Assembly (NCBI RefSeq): GCF_003576645.1
Contig: NC_044922.1
Coordinates: 21,050,490 to 21,114,489, forward strand
Source: Ipomoea triloba
Lineage: Eukaryota; Streptophyta; Magnoliopsida; Solanales; Convolvulaceae
Reading direction: 5' to 3'
DNA: 64,000 nt
In this document: piece by piece, positions 1 through 11,735 of the stretch
How positions within the stretch are numbered: the stretch's first letter is position 1
How the letters are laid out: every line of letters starts with the position of its first letter
The notes under the pieces: generated by a model
Seen by the model: the letters and a program-made list of their open reading frames with translations, nothing else
Databases searched by the model: none
Told to the model about the DNA's origin: nothing
Translations under genes and position numbers: made by a program

Positions 1-59
<59 letters not shown>

Positions 60-70
60 GTATATATATA
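1..70. repeat. (TA)n microsatellite grading into TATG/TGTA
   Basis: Pure TA dinucleotide repeat from the window edge, ending in a few TATG units. It forms the left flank of the small element that follows. Confidence 0.95.
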
Positions 71-352
71 TGTTCCAGATCAGGTGAGAATCTATCATTA
101 GGTGAGGACCCTGTGGACTAATCTAGATCATCCATTTGGAGTGATCTAATGGCTATTAATGCAATTGCACAACAAAGTGGGAATGATGCACAACAATCAC
201 ACTATGAATGCACAACAAACTGAAATCGAATGCACAACAAATTGAGCGCGAAAAATTAAATCTATTGCATAGAATTAATCACAACCATTGAATTATTTAA
301 ATCAAAGGATCAAATAAGTCCACAGGATCCTCACCTAACTATAGGTCCTCAT
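71..352. mobile_element. Small terminal-inverted-repeat element embedded in (TA)n
   Basis: About 280 bp of non-TA sequence lies between two (TA)n tracts. Its ends are imperfect inverted repeats of roughly 45 bp: a core GGTGAGGACCCTGTGGACT near the left end has its complement, with one change, near the right end. The interior repeats the phrase GCACAACAA and has no coding potential. A detached copy of the right terminus lies at 2779-2813, also beside (TA)n, so this is a repeat family. Superfamily not determined. Confidence 0.65.
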
Positions 353-1552
<1,200 letters not shown>

Positions 1553-2315
1553 ATATTTTGTTTTGTTTGATAATTTACACATCATGTTTTTTTTTCAATA
1601 TTGTAATTGATATAGAATAATATTATTTGAAAATCTTATGTAATAATAATAATATAAGGGTATTTATGTCTTTTAAACATATATTTCACTTCTAATCTTT
1701 AATCCAACCAAACAATAGAACAACATTCATAAAGTCTATTCATTTAAGTGAATCAAACAATGGAATACAAATCATATTCTATTACATGTCTATTCTAATC
1801 CTGTTAGAGCATTATTTACCATCACATTTTATTATAATTTTTTAATTGTTTTACTATTACATATAAATGCTTTATGTTATAAAGAAATATTAAGTGGACA
1901 TTATTAGTGTAACAGACGTAATGATCCGTCATTAAATCTGTCATTATTGTATCCGTTACACTTTGTATTTTGTGTGTGTGTGTGTTTGTATGTTTACATG
2001 TATTGTAGAGGTTGGATGTTGATGAATAAGTTTGTCTGCCTTCTTTCTCTTTTCCTCTATTCACTATTATCCTGCATAGTTCATTTGTTAGGAGCTAAGG
2101 ACTAACGAGCACCCAATCACAACACATTATCAGCACGCTCAACACCGGTGAACAATAATTTTATGCGTTTTACTACGCACGATTTACTTCGGTGAATATA
2201 ATGGTATACTTATATTTCTGTTATCGTTCATAACTGTTCAAGTTGCCTATATTTGCATAATTAAATTCAATTTATATGTTTTTGGATATTATTAGATGCG
2301 AAATATGTTTATGCT

Positions 2316-2319
<4 letters not shown>
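1553..2319. other. AT-rich spacer with no recognisable gene
   Basis: AT-rich sequence with a short (TG)n run near 1969-1989. The open frames are short and resemble nothing recognisable. Confidence 0.5.
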
Positions 2320-2360
<41 letters not shown>

Positions 2361-2364
<4 letters not shown>

Positions 2365-2595
2365 CAGGTTCAGGTCCGGCCGTGGTCTCCCGTGCGGCCG
2401 TGCGGTCACACACCACTCAATGTTACGAAATACACCACTCAATGTTAATAAACACACCACAATGAAACACATCACAATGTTAAGAAACACACCACAGTGC
2501 ATATTTGTGTGGTGTGTTTCTTAACATTGAATGGTGTATTTCGTAACATTGAGTGGTGTGAACCGCACGGGAGACCACGACCGCACCTGAACTTG

Positions 2596-2600
<5 letters not shown>
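2361..2600. mobile_element. Near-palindromic MITE inserted in (TA)n (copy 1)
   Basis: A 240-bp block with (TA)n on both sides is almost a perfect palindrome. Its first half, from AGGGTCAGGTTCAGG through CCGTGCGGC and ACACCACTCAATGTTACG, returns as the reverse complement in its second half, which ends CCTGAACTTGACCCT. There is no coding sequence. A second copy with the same core lies at 56551-56797, also in (TA)n. The TA flanks fit insertion at TA, but the exact target duplication cannot be told apart from the microsatellite. Confidence 0.8.
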
Positions 2601-2672
<72 letters not shown>

Positions 2673-2675
2673 GCA
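2601..2675. repeat. Compound (TA)n/(CA)n microsatellite
   Basis: TA repeats followed by a run of about twelve CA units, adjoining the palindromic element. Confidence 0.95.
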
Positions 2676-2778
2676 CGCATATATGATTTTAGTATGTGTA
2701 AATACATAAATTTCGTATAATATAAAAAATATTCTTCAGCATGAATAAATTTTTTTTTTCTAGTATCAATAAATATTT

Positions 2779-2809
2779 ATCCTCACCTAACTATAGGTTC
2801 TCATTTGTT

Positions 2810-2813
<4 letters not shown>
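2779..2813. mobile_element. Isolated terminus of the 71-352 element family
   Basis: Sequence TCCTCACCTAACTATAGG and what follows match the right end of the element at 71-352 almost base for base, and (TA)n again follows directly. The rest of the element is absent here. Confidence 0.65.
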
Positions 2814-2839
<26 letters not shown>

Positions 2840-2845
<6 letters not shown>

Positions 2846-3831
2846 TCATAAATATTTATGCATTCTGGGAAGAAAACTACACATTGGCATGAAAAGGAAA
2901 AATTATACTCAGTTTTTGAAATCATATTTGCATGATAAATATGATTATTTGCTTTTGAAATAAAAATTTGTCTAGTTCAATGATAAATTGTAGAAGTGAA
3001 TTTTTTTTAAACCTTTCTTCCGAGACGAATCAACGGTGGCTTCAGTCCACGCAATCATCATCGGCGGGTGTTGACCGAAACTCCTCCGGCGAAACTTTAA
3101 ATTGCAATGGTAGCAATTTGGTCTCTGTAGTTTTGCTTTAGATTTGTGCTATTGCAGTCTTGCATAGCCTCTATGATCTTTACAGAACTAGTTTAGTCAC
3201 CAATAAACTCAGAATTTCACAGTTATTCTCCAAAATATCTGAACTTTTACAGGAAACCATCTTTCCAAACATCCTAAATCATCAAAAGATTTGATACCCA
3301 TGCTTCCACAGACCAAAAGAATATAATTTATAGTCTTTAAGACCCAATCTTCAGGATTTTAAGTCCAAATCTTCAAGATTGATTCAAGTAAATGTACTTC
3401 ATGTCTACCCTGAAGATAACAATCTTCAAGTTCTACATGGCTTAGAGTAAATTCATTGTTTCAAAAAAAATGTAGAGAATGGATATGGTACAATCTTCAG
3501 GATTGTCATTAGAATTTATCATTTTATAAAATAATCTCTTAACTCTTTTGGGGCATACGTGGGTTGAATATTAATAACCTGTCCACTATCCTTCAAACAT
3601 ACATACTTTTTCATTCAACATCTTTTTAGAGATGTTTTCTTTTGGATGATCTTTTATATACAAAACATCTAACAACTTCCTACCATTATTATATTGATAA
3701 AGTTTCCTTTGTGAGTTATGATAGAACTTCACTTTTACTCCATCAATTTAAAAGACATTAAGTCAATTGATTTTCATGACAAAACCAGAAATCTTCATAA
3801 ATTGAAATACTTTATCCATTATAACCTACTT
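2840..3831. other. AT-rich spacer, nothing recognised
   Basis: No coding frame, tandem array or terminal repeat recognised. This is the sequence into which the Ty3 LTR at 3832 was inserted. Confidence 0.4.
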
Positions 3832-4971
3832 TGATAGGTGCCAAAGATACCTATAGAGAGTGCAAGATTACAAGAGAGTGAAGCTATTTAAGAAAGCCTA
3901 GGGAGATATTTTAGGAGAGGAGGAAAAGGAGAGGAGAAGAGTTCCATCATCTTGGAAGATTTCTAGAGATTGTAGAGCTAGGTTAGATCTAGAATTGAAT
4001 AGTTGATCTTAGTTACGAATCGGAGCTTGAAGAACTTGTGGATTGCATTTACTATTGCTTTAGTAACTCCTAGCAATTGATTTACATTTGCTTTTAGTTT
4101 TTTTAATTGCAATTTCCTTTTGATTATCATTTGAGCTTCTAGATATATCTTGCTTTGAACTTCCTACTATGATTAACTAGATTTACTTGGGAGTTGGATG
4201 CTCCACACCAGGGATCATGCTTGATTGAATTATATTATTCCATTAAATTGAGAAATGCAAGTTAGGTTTCATGTGTTCATGTATGGTTGATGTTTGGAGA
4301 GATTTGTTCCTATTACCGGCCATGATAGGTAGCAAAGAGAGAGGAAGTGGGGGTTGCGAGATATCAGATCTCCATGAGTCTTACTTGACCACATTCTCGC
4401 CCTTAATCCGGGTGGACGAGGCCCGGAAGGAGTGGTAGACCATGTGTTTGACGTAATGCCCCAACCGACTGAGGAAATGGGTGTATAAGCATGACGTCGC
4501 TTGGTGTAGGTGCTGTTAGGTTCCTTGAACAAGACTTGCTTGTGTTGTCCTGATTTCACCGTAATTACATCAAGCATGAGACCTAGTGAAAGCATCCATC
4601 TCCTTGCTTAATTTAGTTGATTGTTTGTCTGTAAAGACAATTCAAGTGGTAAGAGTGCTCTACTTACAACTGAGAGGTCGGAGGTTCAATCCTCAAACCC
4701 TTCGGTTTGAGCCGATCAGCTATGGGTAACCTAGGCTGGTCAAACCTCGTTAAAAGAATTTAGTTGATTGTTTACTTTTTCCTTACACTTGTTCAAACTC
4801 TTGTACCATGACTTTTTTGCTCTTAATTAATTCTTGTAACTCTTGCCTATTAACTTCCTAAATGCCACACATTTGACTCGATTCCAATTTGTCATCCTCA
4901 AGAGAACGACACTCGGGGAATTCATTCCTCATTTACACTTCCCATCACCTCTCCACAATCAACAACAATCA
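3832..4971 (+). mobile_element. Ty3/Gypsy-type 5' LTR, plus strand
   Basis: Starts TGATAGGTGCC and ends CAACAATCA, directly before a primer-binding-site-like sequence (4974-4991, TGGCGATGTTGCCGGGTA). That is a degraded form of the TGGCGCCGTTGCCGGGG-type site seen in the opposite-strand element at 5975-5991. The stretch AACGACACTCGGGG shortly before the end is typical of plant Ty3 LTRs. The LTR contains a SINE (4627-4756). Its element continues to 5155 and, past a nested insertion, from 7334. No matching 3' LTR was found, so the left boundary is inferred from TG and similarity. Confidence 0.6.
4627..4756 (+). mobile_element. tRNA-derived SINE with 17-bp target duplication
   Basis: A 130-bp unit flanked by perfect direct repeats of AATTTAGTTGATTGTTT (4610-4626 and 4757-4773). 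It carries a pol III A-box-like stretch (AAGTGGTAAGAGTG, about 4644-4657) and a B-box-like GGTTCAATCC (4683-4692), spaced as in tRNA-derived SINEs. A short hairpin (AAACCCTTCGGTTT) follows. Long exact duplications are the mark of LINE-mediated retroposition. The host site is the Ty3 LTR. The family is not identified. Confidence 0.8.
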
Positions 4972-4973
4972 AA

Positions 4974-4991
4974 TGGCGATGTTGCCGGGTA
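4974..4991 (+). other. Degenerate primer-binding site of the plus-strand Ty3 element
   Basis: TGGCGATGTTGCCGGGTA lies two bases after the LTR end. It differs at a few positions from the intact-looking site at 5975-5991 of the neighbouring opposite-strand element. Confidence 0.55.
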
Positions 4992-5191
4992 TGGAAAACT
5001 GTATTTGAGTTGTGTGCTTTGACATTTACGAAGTTTGTTGCTAAGAGTTCTTGAATTGCTTTTCTTTTAACTTGTTTTTCTTTTGCATCTTAAGCTATAT
5101 TGTTGAATCGGTTGTTGAGAAGTGAGCATTTGCACTTGTTATATCCTTTTGCTCATGACAACACTTGCGTGCATAGGGGTGAGGTATCATG

Positions 5192-5937
5192 TGCAACTGC
5201 TGCCATGATCTGAAATGATGGTCATCCTGACTTTCTAGCCATCGTGTTGCCTCTCCAATTACTGAAAATGGAAATAACTTCAGTCTGATGATTTCTTCAC
5301 TAACTCCTTCCTGTCTGTACATCATGCAAGCTCGAATAAATCTAGTAATATGCGCATGTGGATCCTCTGAAGGTAATCCTGAATACTGGTTGTTCTGAAC
5401 CAAAGTGAGTATGGTCGGGTGCACATGAAAGTTTACGTTCTCCAATGGGGTACGTAAATGGAGTTATGCATTTTAAAATCTGGTGTCATATAATCTACTA
5501 TGGACCTTTGTTGCTCTTGCGGTACTTCTAATATTCATCTTCTCGAATATGTTCCGGTGGATTCACTCTGTTGATTTGCGGTTCTTCTAGTATTGGGTCG
5601 TTCTGATTGATTTGTCCAGGTGGATTAATTGGAACTGGTGGTGGATTTGGTACAGTTGTTCCTCTTCCTTGGGAATTTCTCGTAGTGCTTGTAGAAGCCA
5701 TTTGTTCTTTTCGGATGCTTTTCTTTCTTGTTGCTCTGTTAATTTCCGGTATGTAAGGAAATAAGCCTTGGTTTCCTTTTGCTCTTGTGTGCATTCACCT
5801 ATTAAGATCTTCAAGAAAGCAAACAATCCACAATTGACTAGAAGTAGCCAATTGGGGTAAGTAACAAAAACGGATAAAACAGAAAATAAAATAAAATAAA
5901 ATGGAATAACAATACTCAAATTCTCACAATCATTCAA
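5192..5937 (-). pseudogene. gag remnant of the minus-strand Ty3 element
   Basis: Frames on the minus strand give first a proline/asparagine-rich linker (MASTSTTRNSQGRGTT, then PPPVPINPPGQI) and then a recognisable Ty3 capsid stretch at 5445-5200. That stretch has the segment FHVHPTILTLVQNNQYSG, then EDPHAHITRFIRACMMY, then IRLKLFPFSVIGEATRWLES, the usual order of the plant retrotransposon gag domain. Coding stops where the sequence jumps into the 3' LTR fragment, so the rest of gag and all of pol are deleted. More than one frame is needed, so no functional protein is expected. Confidence 0.75.
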
Positions 5938-5974
5938 TCAAGTAAAAGCAAAACAATTGACAACCTATTGCCCT

Positions 5975-5991
5975 CCCCGGCAACGGCGCCA
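5975..5991 (-). other. Primer-binding site of the minus-strand Ty3 element
   Basis: Minus-strand TGGCGCCGTTGCCGGGG matches the form common in plant Ty3/Gypsy elements. The four bases between it and the LTR are ordinary spacing. Confidence 0.75.
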
Positions 5992-5994
5992 TTT

Positions 5995-7328
5995 TGACAA
6001 CACTTGCGTGCATAGGGGTGAGGTGTCATGTAATGTGGAATATAAGTGTAATGATAAAACGAAGAGTCTACGACTCCCCGAGTGTCGGTCTCGAAGGAGG
6101 TACGTGGAGGTGTATCTATGCTATTACTTTTAATCAATTGAATCATACGATGCAACAAGTATAGATGGTGAATGTGTTGAATGGCATATGTGAAGTGTAA
6201 ATGAGCACGGGGTAATGAGAAGCAAAATATAAGAGATACGAAATAAGAAATAAGAAATAAGAAAATAAGGGATTGGATCGTGTTGGTCTATGTTGCATCC
6301 TAGTGTGTCTCAAGTAATGGACAAATCATGCAATGATGTTGGCTATTCAAGAGTGTGTCATCTTAGTCCTTTTCCACCTTTGTGTACTAGGGCATCTTAG
6401 GCTTAGGAGTGCCTTTTAGCAACCAAAAGCCCTAAGAGACATTTTAACAAACACCTTAGCTACACACTTTCCTACTATTCCTAATCATGGAATTCTATAG
6501 GATCTATGATTGCAAAAAAAGCTTCAACTTAACTCAAATCAAAACCATGATAGAGTCAAGGTCTCAATCTCTCAATAGATTAGCCAAATCTATACAAGAT
6601 CTAATCAAAACAACAATCAATAGACAAGAATAGATTTTTCCAACAAGGCAATCAAATCCACAATAAGAAATAGGATCTTCACACTAGCAACATAGATTCA
6701 CACAATCCAAGCCCTAGATTAAACTAGCCACACATAATCAAGAATTCAAGATCAATAGCTAATTCAATCCAAAAACAAGATATGTAAAATAGATAAGATT
6801 ATAATAGAGATCACCTAGTAAATGAAATGTGTTCTTCAATCCAAGCTTCAAATCTTCAATTACAAGGAGGAAATGCAAATCTAGACTAATCTAAAATGGA
6901 AAACTAAGAAATCAGAAAATGGGGTTGGGAATGGGATCCTCCCTGAGATTCTACCAAGCCTCCTTAAATAGTCTCCGAAATTTTGTCCTAAAAATATTTT
7001 CTCCGCAGTGTCTCGTTCACGCGTCCTTCACGCGTGAAGGCTCGCGTGGACAGCTACTGGAAAGTGTCCACGCGACCTTCACGCGTGAATGCTTCCTTCC
7101 AAGTCCTCCGGGGCTCCTGTCTAGCTCGGTTTGCTCGTTTCGCTCGTTCCTTGTTCCTAATGGTTCCCGAGACCTACGAAATGTCTTAAAATGTACCAAA
7201 GGTAACTCTGTGTGTGGTTAACGATTTTAAAGCACAAAGTATCATAAGATTATCACATAAAGATGCTAAAAATGCTAACAATTACCTTTATTAATACTCA
7301 AATATATAGGTGTCTTGGGAGCTTATCA
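5995..7328 (-). repeat. 5' LTR of the minus-strand Ty3 element
   Basis: A 1,334-bp LTR with TG...CA ends on the minus strand. Near the middle is a small GC-rich section (7010-7100) with the repeated word TTCACGCGTGAA. The LTR ends four bases before the primer-binding site. Confidence 0.8.
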
Positions 7329-7333
7329 GCTCA

Positions 7334-7516
7334 CTTGCAACCGATACTTGTGGCAAGACAATTGTTGATTAAGCTTTTTGCAGGGAAATTCTTGGTAAAA
7401 ACTATTTGAAAGCTTACCAATGAGTGCATATATATGCCCCCATGGTTGTCCACACCACGAGGGAAATCCATGGAAATATACTCCACCCCAACCATATCCC
7501 TATTACCCCCATTCTT
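7334..7516 (+). mobile_element. Continuation of the plus-strand Ty3 element (leader/gag fragment)
   Basis: Resumes after the nested element, immediately beyond the GCTCA duplication. One frame reads HGCPHHEGNPWKYTPPQPY and then a stop, which looks like low-complexity retrotransposon gag linker but is too short to be sure. It ends where a MITE fragment begins. Confidence 0.4.
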
Positions 7517-7668
7517 AGGGGTGTCCAATTTACCGAAATTTTTCGGTTAACCGACCGAATAGAAAAATTTCAGTTAACCATTAACCGAACCGAAAAATTC
7601 GGTTCGATTAATGGTTAAAAGAATCTTGAAACTTCGGTTAACGGTTAATTCGGTTCGAAAGGTCGCTA
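7517..7668. mobile_element. MITE fragment rich in GGTTAACCGA motifs
   Basis: Begins AGGGGTGTCC and repeats GGTTAACCGACCGAA and its complement. It is the left half of the family found complete at 29725-30231. It ends at a (TA)n run without a partner terminus. Confidence 0.6.
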
Positions 7669-7689
7669 TATATATATATAGATAATTAA

Positions 7690-8698
7690 TTAAATATAAA
7701 TACTAAATACTAATTGGATTGAAGATTTGAAGTTATAGATGTTTGAATATTTGAAGATGAGATGGTGATATCACTATTTGTTTATACACGATAAACTCAT
7801 CGTGGGTAGTAACGATCAAATGATCAAGTCTACCAAGATCATGTTAAATTTGATATTTGACATGAAAGATATGGCTTTTGCAGATTTAATCCTTAGGATT
7901 AAGATCGTGAAAAGACCTGATGGTCTCGTGTGAAGCCAATCTCAGTGTGTTGATTAATTCCTTGCAAAAGGATGATAATCAAGTAGCTTGGACAGCGTTA
8001 GATACTAACGTATAACTATCCAAAAATCACGGGAATTGTATGTGTCAGGGAGAATACACTCAGATTTTGGTAGTTTTAATTGTATCTAATGAGTTGTACT
8101 AGCCGAATATTGCCTTGCGATTAACAAACTCAGTAGTTATACGAGTAACCCTAGTGATACGCACTAAAAGGCAATAGTGAGAGTTATGAGATACTTACGG
8201 TATACACTCATAACTTGGGACTACACTATGTGTAATATCCCGTTATACTTGAAGTGTATAGCACCTTATTCGGATATCAAAAGGACGCTAAGTCCATGAG
8301 TGACTACATGTGTATGTGAGCTAGTGTAGTCGGTTGTACGAAAATTCTCGAAATAATCTGTGAGAGCTAGATCCTAGATGGAATCAGAGCTGATAGCCTT
8401 AAGAGGCTGAATGGCTATGTCATTTTATTGAGAATATTCCTAATTGAGAAAACTTGTACTTCCAATGTGTGTGCATTGCGATAGTCAAGCCAAAATTGGT
8501 TGAGTATAGAGTTGCATGGTAAGTCTAGACTTATAAGTCATAGACAGAATACAATTAAACAATTTCTCACAACTGGTGTTGTCTCTATTGACTATGTGAG
8601 GTTAAAAGGATAACGTAATAGCTGCTAACCTGATGGTTATAAATGGTTGTTGAGAAATTGTAACGAGGAATGGGTTTGAAGCCCTTGGATAAAAGTTC
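7690..8698 (+). mobile_element. Non-coding body of an LTR retrotransposon (part 1)
   Basis: About 1 kb without coding frames. It is continuous with 12017-12558 once the CACTA element at 8699-12013 and its TTC duplication are removed. Part 2 ends in a purine tract followed by an LTR-like start, so the region is interpreted as interior of an LTR element. No protein similarity is visible. Confidence 0.4.
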
Positions 8699-9503
8699 CA
8701 CTAGTACAAAACTGCACATCCGCTATTGTTGTAAAAGGGCTTTCGCCACCGTTGTACAACAGTAGCGGATGAGAGAGTCTCTGAATGTCGTTGACTTTCC
8801 GTCACCGTTGTGGAACGGTAGCGAAAAGTCTGATCATTCGCTACCGTTATTCACTAGAACAGTAGCGAATTACTATTTTTTTTAATATTTGGTCATCCGC
8901 TACCATTCCTAGCTAAGAACGGTAGCGGATGATCTATAAAATAAAAAAATAAAAAAATCATCCGCTACCGTTCCTAGCTAAGAATGGTAGCGGATGATCT
9001 ATAAAATAAAAAATAAAAAATCATCTGTTAGTGTTCTTAGCTAAGAACGGTAGCGGATGATTATTTTTTTTAAAAAAAAATTATTTATTTTAATTAAAAC
9101 CTCTATTTTTTTTTAATTCATGGACCTATTACAGCTTAAAATTCATATCAACACACTATATCTAACACAATATTATCATCAAGAACACCTAATACTACCA
9201 AACTTTATATCATAACAAAATTAAATTATTATCAAACTTTATACCCACACAATACTTTAAATCATCACACTTTAAAAAAATTCTATCATCAAAACACAAT
9301 ACTATCATCAAAATTAAATTATTAGCTACTGTTTGTGAGTTACGTTAACAGTATAATGTATGCAGTTCCTCAAATAAAACAGCAGCTGCGACAATCTCTG
9401 CATGCATACACAAAGTTGATAAGCATTATGAACACTGGTTGCATATAAGATAACGAATACAAAGGGCATCCACCAATCATACCCGCTGTTCAAGGCCAAC
9501 TTC

Positions 9504-11180
9504 TTAAGGATTTAGTTTCATACATTGCAGCATTTCTATGGCTTCTTGGAATCCATCTACTGCAGTTTTCTCATTCCCAATATTTCTGTCCACATCAGCA
9601 ACTTTTGCAAGTGATACAGCCACATCTATGGTCTGGGGCAGTGATAATATAGGTCGAAATTAAACAGATTAAGAAAAGGGAAATACTAAAGCTCATATTA
9701 CGAGAACATAGCAGCTATGGCATCACCAACTTAGATTGCAGGCATTCCCAAAACATAAAGACGGATGAAAATAGCCATTTAGTTCTAACCCAATTCTCTC
9801 CAAATAAATACGACTTACCGACAACACTATAAATTGAGTTCTTGACAGTACACCATGAGTTTCTTTAAAGATGTAGTAGTAGAGTGAACATTAAGTTAAA
9901 ATATATAACCTGTTATCTCTTGGTGGATTCAATTTCCTTGTTAGAAGGTATCAGCGCGGAAACTATTTTACCTTCTTTTATTTATTTTTTTAAAGAATTG
10001 ATATTTGCACATCATTACCTTTAAGAGCTGATCTTCTGTTGGTTTTGTAAACTTGTGAAATTATAAGGTTATGAGCAATGCAATTAACTTCAGTGTCTAC
10101 TCAATTACCGAGAGTGGAGGTGAAAGCAAGGCATACTATTATTATATAATATTAAAAGACTATCTCTAAACAACACTAATGTCTGCTAAAATAAGCTACT
10201 TAATTTGTGAAGTTGATAGTGAAGGAACAGAACAGAACAGAATAAGCTAGTCTAATTTATTTCATATGCTCCATCCAAATACACATGCATTTGGAAGAGT
10301 GAGATATTCAACGTATTTTTATGTCATTAAATGGACTTTGAGAAAGACTAAAAAGAGAAGATATGCAAAACAAATATCTTGCCTATAAAAGTTGATGAAA
10401 AACCAAGGCCAGATATGCCAACAGCAACAATAGCTGGTGCACCACCTGGAGCCTTTTTAAAGGACAGTACACCATGGAAAGTAAAAGGTTAACATACCTA
10501 AGATGGTTGAGAATGCTGCTTAATGGCATTGTGGCGAATATCCAATGCTTGAAAATAATATGAACTTGCAGCTTGCAAATCTTCATCATAGTATTTAAGG
10601 TCACCAATTTTATTTAGAGAGACAAAGAGTATGTGCTATCTGCAAATGTTAGATAGCAATAAGGTAAGGTAGGGAAATGCATATAAAACACCATGAGTTT
10701 ATGCCACATAAATTAGTATGGGGTGTATGCCAGAAAATACATTACTTAGTAACTATACATTGACAACTATTAATCTCAATCTACACAATCCAGAGCTCAT
10801 AAAGTTTGCACCAAATATACCAATCTCTAAATCATCTTTAGGCACTTTTAAAAGGAAATTGACACTCTCTTCAAAATATTTGACTGCAGATGCGGCATCT
10901 CGTATAGCTCAGCTGCATTTTTAGAGTCAATATAGAGCATTATTTGAAGTTTCAAGACCTTAGTTTACTAAAAGAAAGAAGGGAAAACCCAAAGTTACAT
11001 AGTTTACTAAAAGAAAGAAGGGACAAAGGCACACCTGCAATCACCAAGCATACCCAGAACTGCTCCAAGCTGTGAGCACAGGTCTGATGTATTTCTCAAT
11101 CTTTCTACTTGTTCTCGAATATCTTTTGCACATATGCTAAGTCTTGATTTTGCACTTTCAACATTATTTGCACGAAATGC
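9504..11180 (-). pseudogene. Captured multi-exon TPR-protein gene fragment inside the CACTA element
   Basis: On the minus strand at least four exon-like blocks sit between plausible splice sites. 11180-11035 reads AFRANNVESAKSRLSICAKD, then REQVERLRNTSDLCSQLGA. About 10912-10780 reads AIRDAASAVKYFEESVNFLL. 10639-10498 contains SLNKIGDLKYYDEDLQAASS, then YYFQALDIRHNAIKQH. 9632-9504 reads TIDVAVSLAKVADVDRNIGN, then EKTAVDGFQEAIEMLQ and a stop after KLNP. The helical pattern and the phrases YFEESV, KIGDLKYYD and AKVADVDR are those of a plant tetratricopeptide-repeat protein; the exact gene is not identified. In-frame stops (TGA at the second block, TAG at the end of the third) show it is dead. 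Introns are kept, so capture was at the DNA level. Confidence 0.7.
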
Positions 11181-11454
11181 CTACACCAAAATTACTCAAA
11201 AGTCGAGTATGTTCAAATCTGGGGAAAAAATCCCAAAAAAAAAAAAAAGAAATCCAAAATTTTGAACTACTTCTATATAGATCTAACATGAACATCTATA
11301 TTTTATTATAACAAAAAATCATAAGAATACCTTATGTCAAACCTGAAGGCGGAAAAGACAGATCTGAGATTTATTTTAAGAAAAAGGCAAAAGAAAAGAC
11401 ATATCTAAGATTTATTTTAAGAAAAAACAAAAGAAAAGACAGATATGAGATTTA

Positions 11455-11735
11455 CCTTTGAGTCTTTGGTCTCGGCTGATCTGAGAGAGTGAGAGTGAGA
11501 GTCGGCGGCTGTGGCGCTGGAGGCGGTGGAGCCGTGTGAGTGAGAGGCGGCGGTGGAGGTGTGAGAGATAAAGGGAGAGGGAGAGTAAGGCGTCGTGGTG
11601 GCAGTGGAGGTATCACGGTGGCAGTGGAGCCATGAGAGTGAGAGGTGGTGGTGGAGGCGTGAGAGATAAAGGGAACCGTTAGAGTGAGAAGGAGAGTGAG
11701 ATCTGATCTGTTTGTTCGATTTGTTTTAATAATTA
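11455..11735. other. GC-rich purine-biased block in the CACTA interior
   Basis: GAGAGTGAGAG and GGCGGTGGAGG repeats, quite unlike the AT-rich surroundings. The 99-residue minus-strand frame is low-complexity Pro/Thr and is not credible as a protein. It may be captured 5'-untranslated or promoter-proximal DNA of the TPR gene. Confidence 0.4.

Larger units (their letters stand above)
5156..7328 (-). mobile_element. Truncated Ty3/Gypsy retrotransposon, target duplication GCTCA
   Basis: Minus-strand element flanked by GCTCA at 5151-5155 and 7329-7333. Reading the minus strand: 5' LTR (7328 down to 5995, 1,334 bp, TGATAAGC to GTTGTCA), primer-binding site (5991-5975), gag remnant, then only the last 35 bp or so of a 3' LTR (5190-5156), which match the 5' LTR end with one difference. 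Protease, reverse transcriptase, integrase and nearly all of the 3' LTR are missing, so one large internal deletion followed insertion. The host site is the leader of the plus-strand Ty3 element, giving a nest in opposite orientation. Confidence 0.85.

Noticed and set aside
2272..2709. Several overlapping frames through the palindromic element
   Set aside because: Both strands are open only because the element is a palindrome flanked by TA and CA repeats.
4269..4595. 108-residue minus-strand frame
   Set aside because: It lies wholly inside the plus-strand Ty3 LTR, and the sequence has no domain or compositional sign of coding.
8720..9060. CRISPR-like appearance of regularly spaced repeats
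   Set aside because: Units are self-complementary, unequal in spacing and mirrored at the other end of a CACTA element; the host is a plant.
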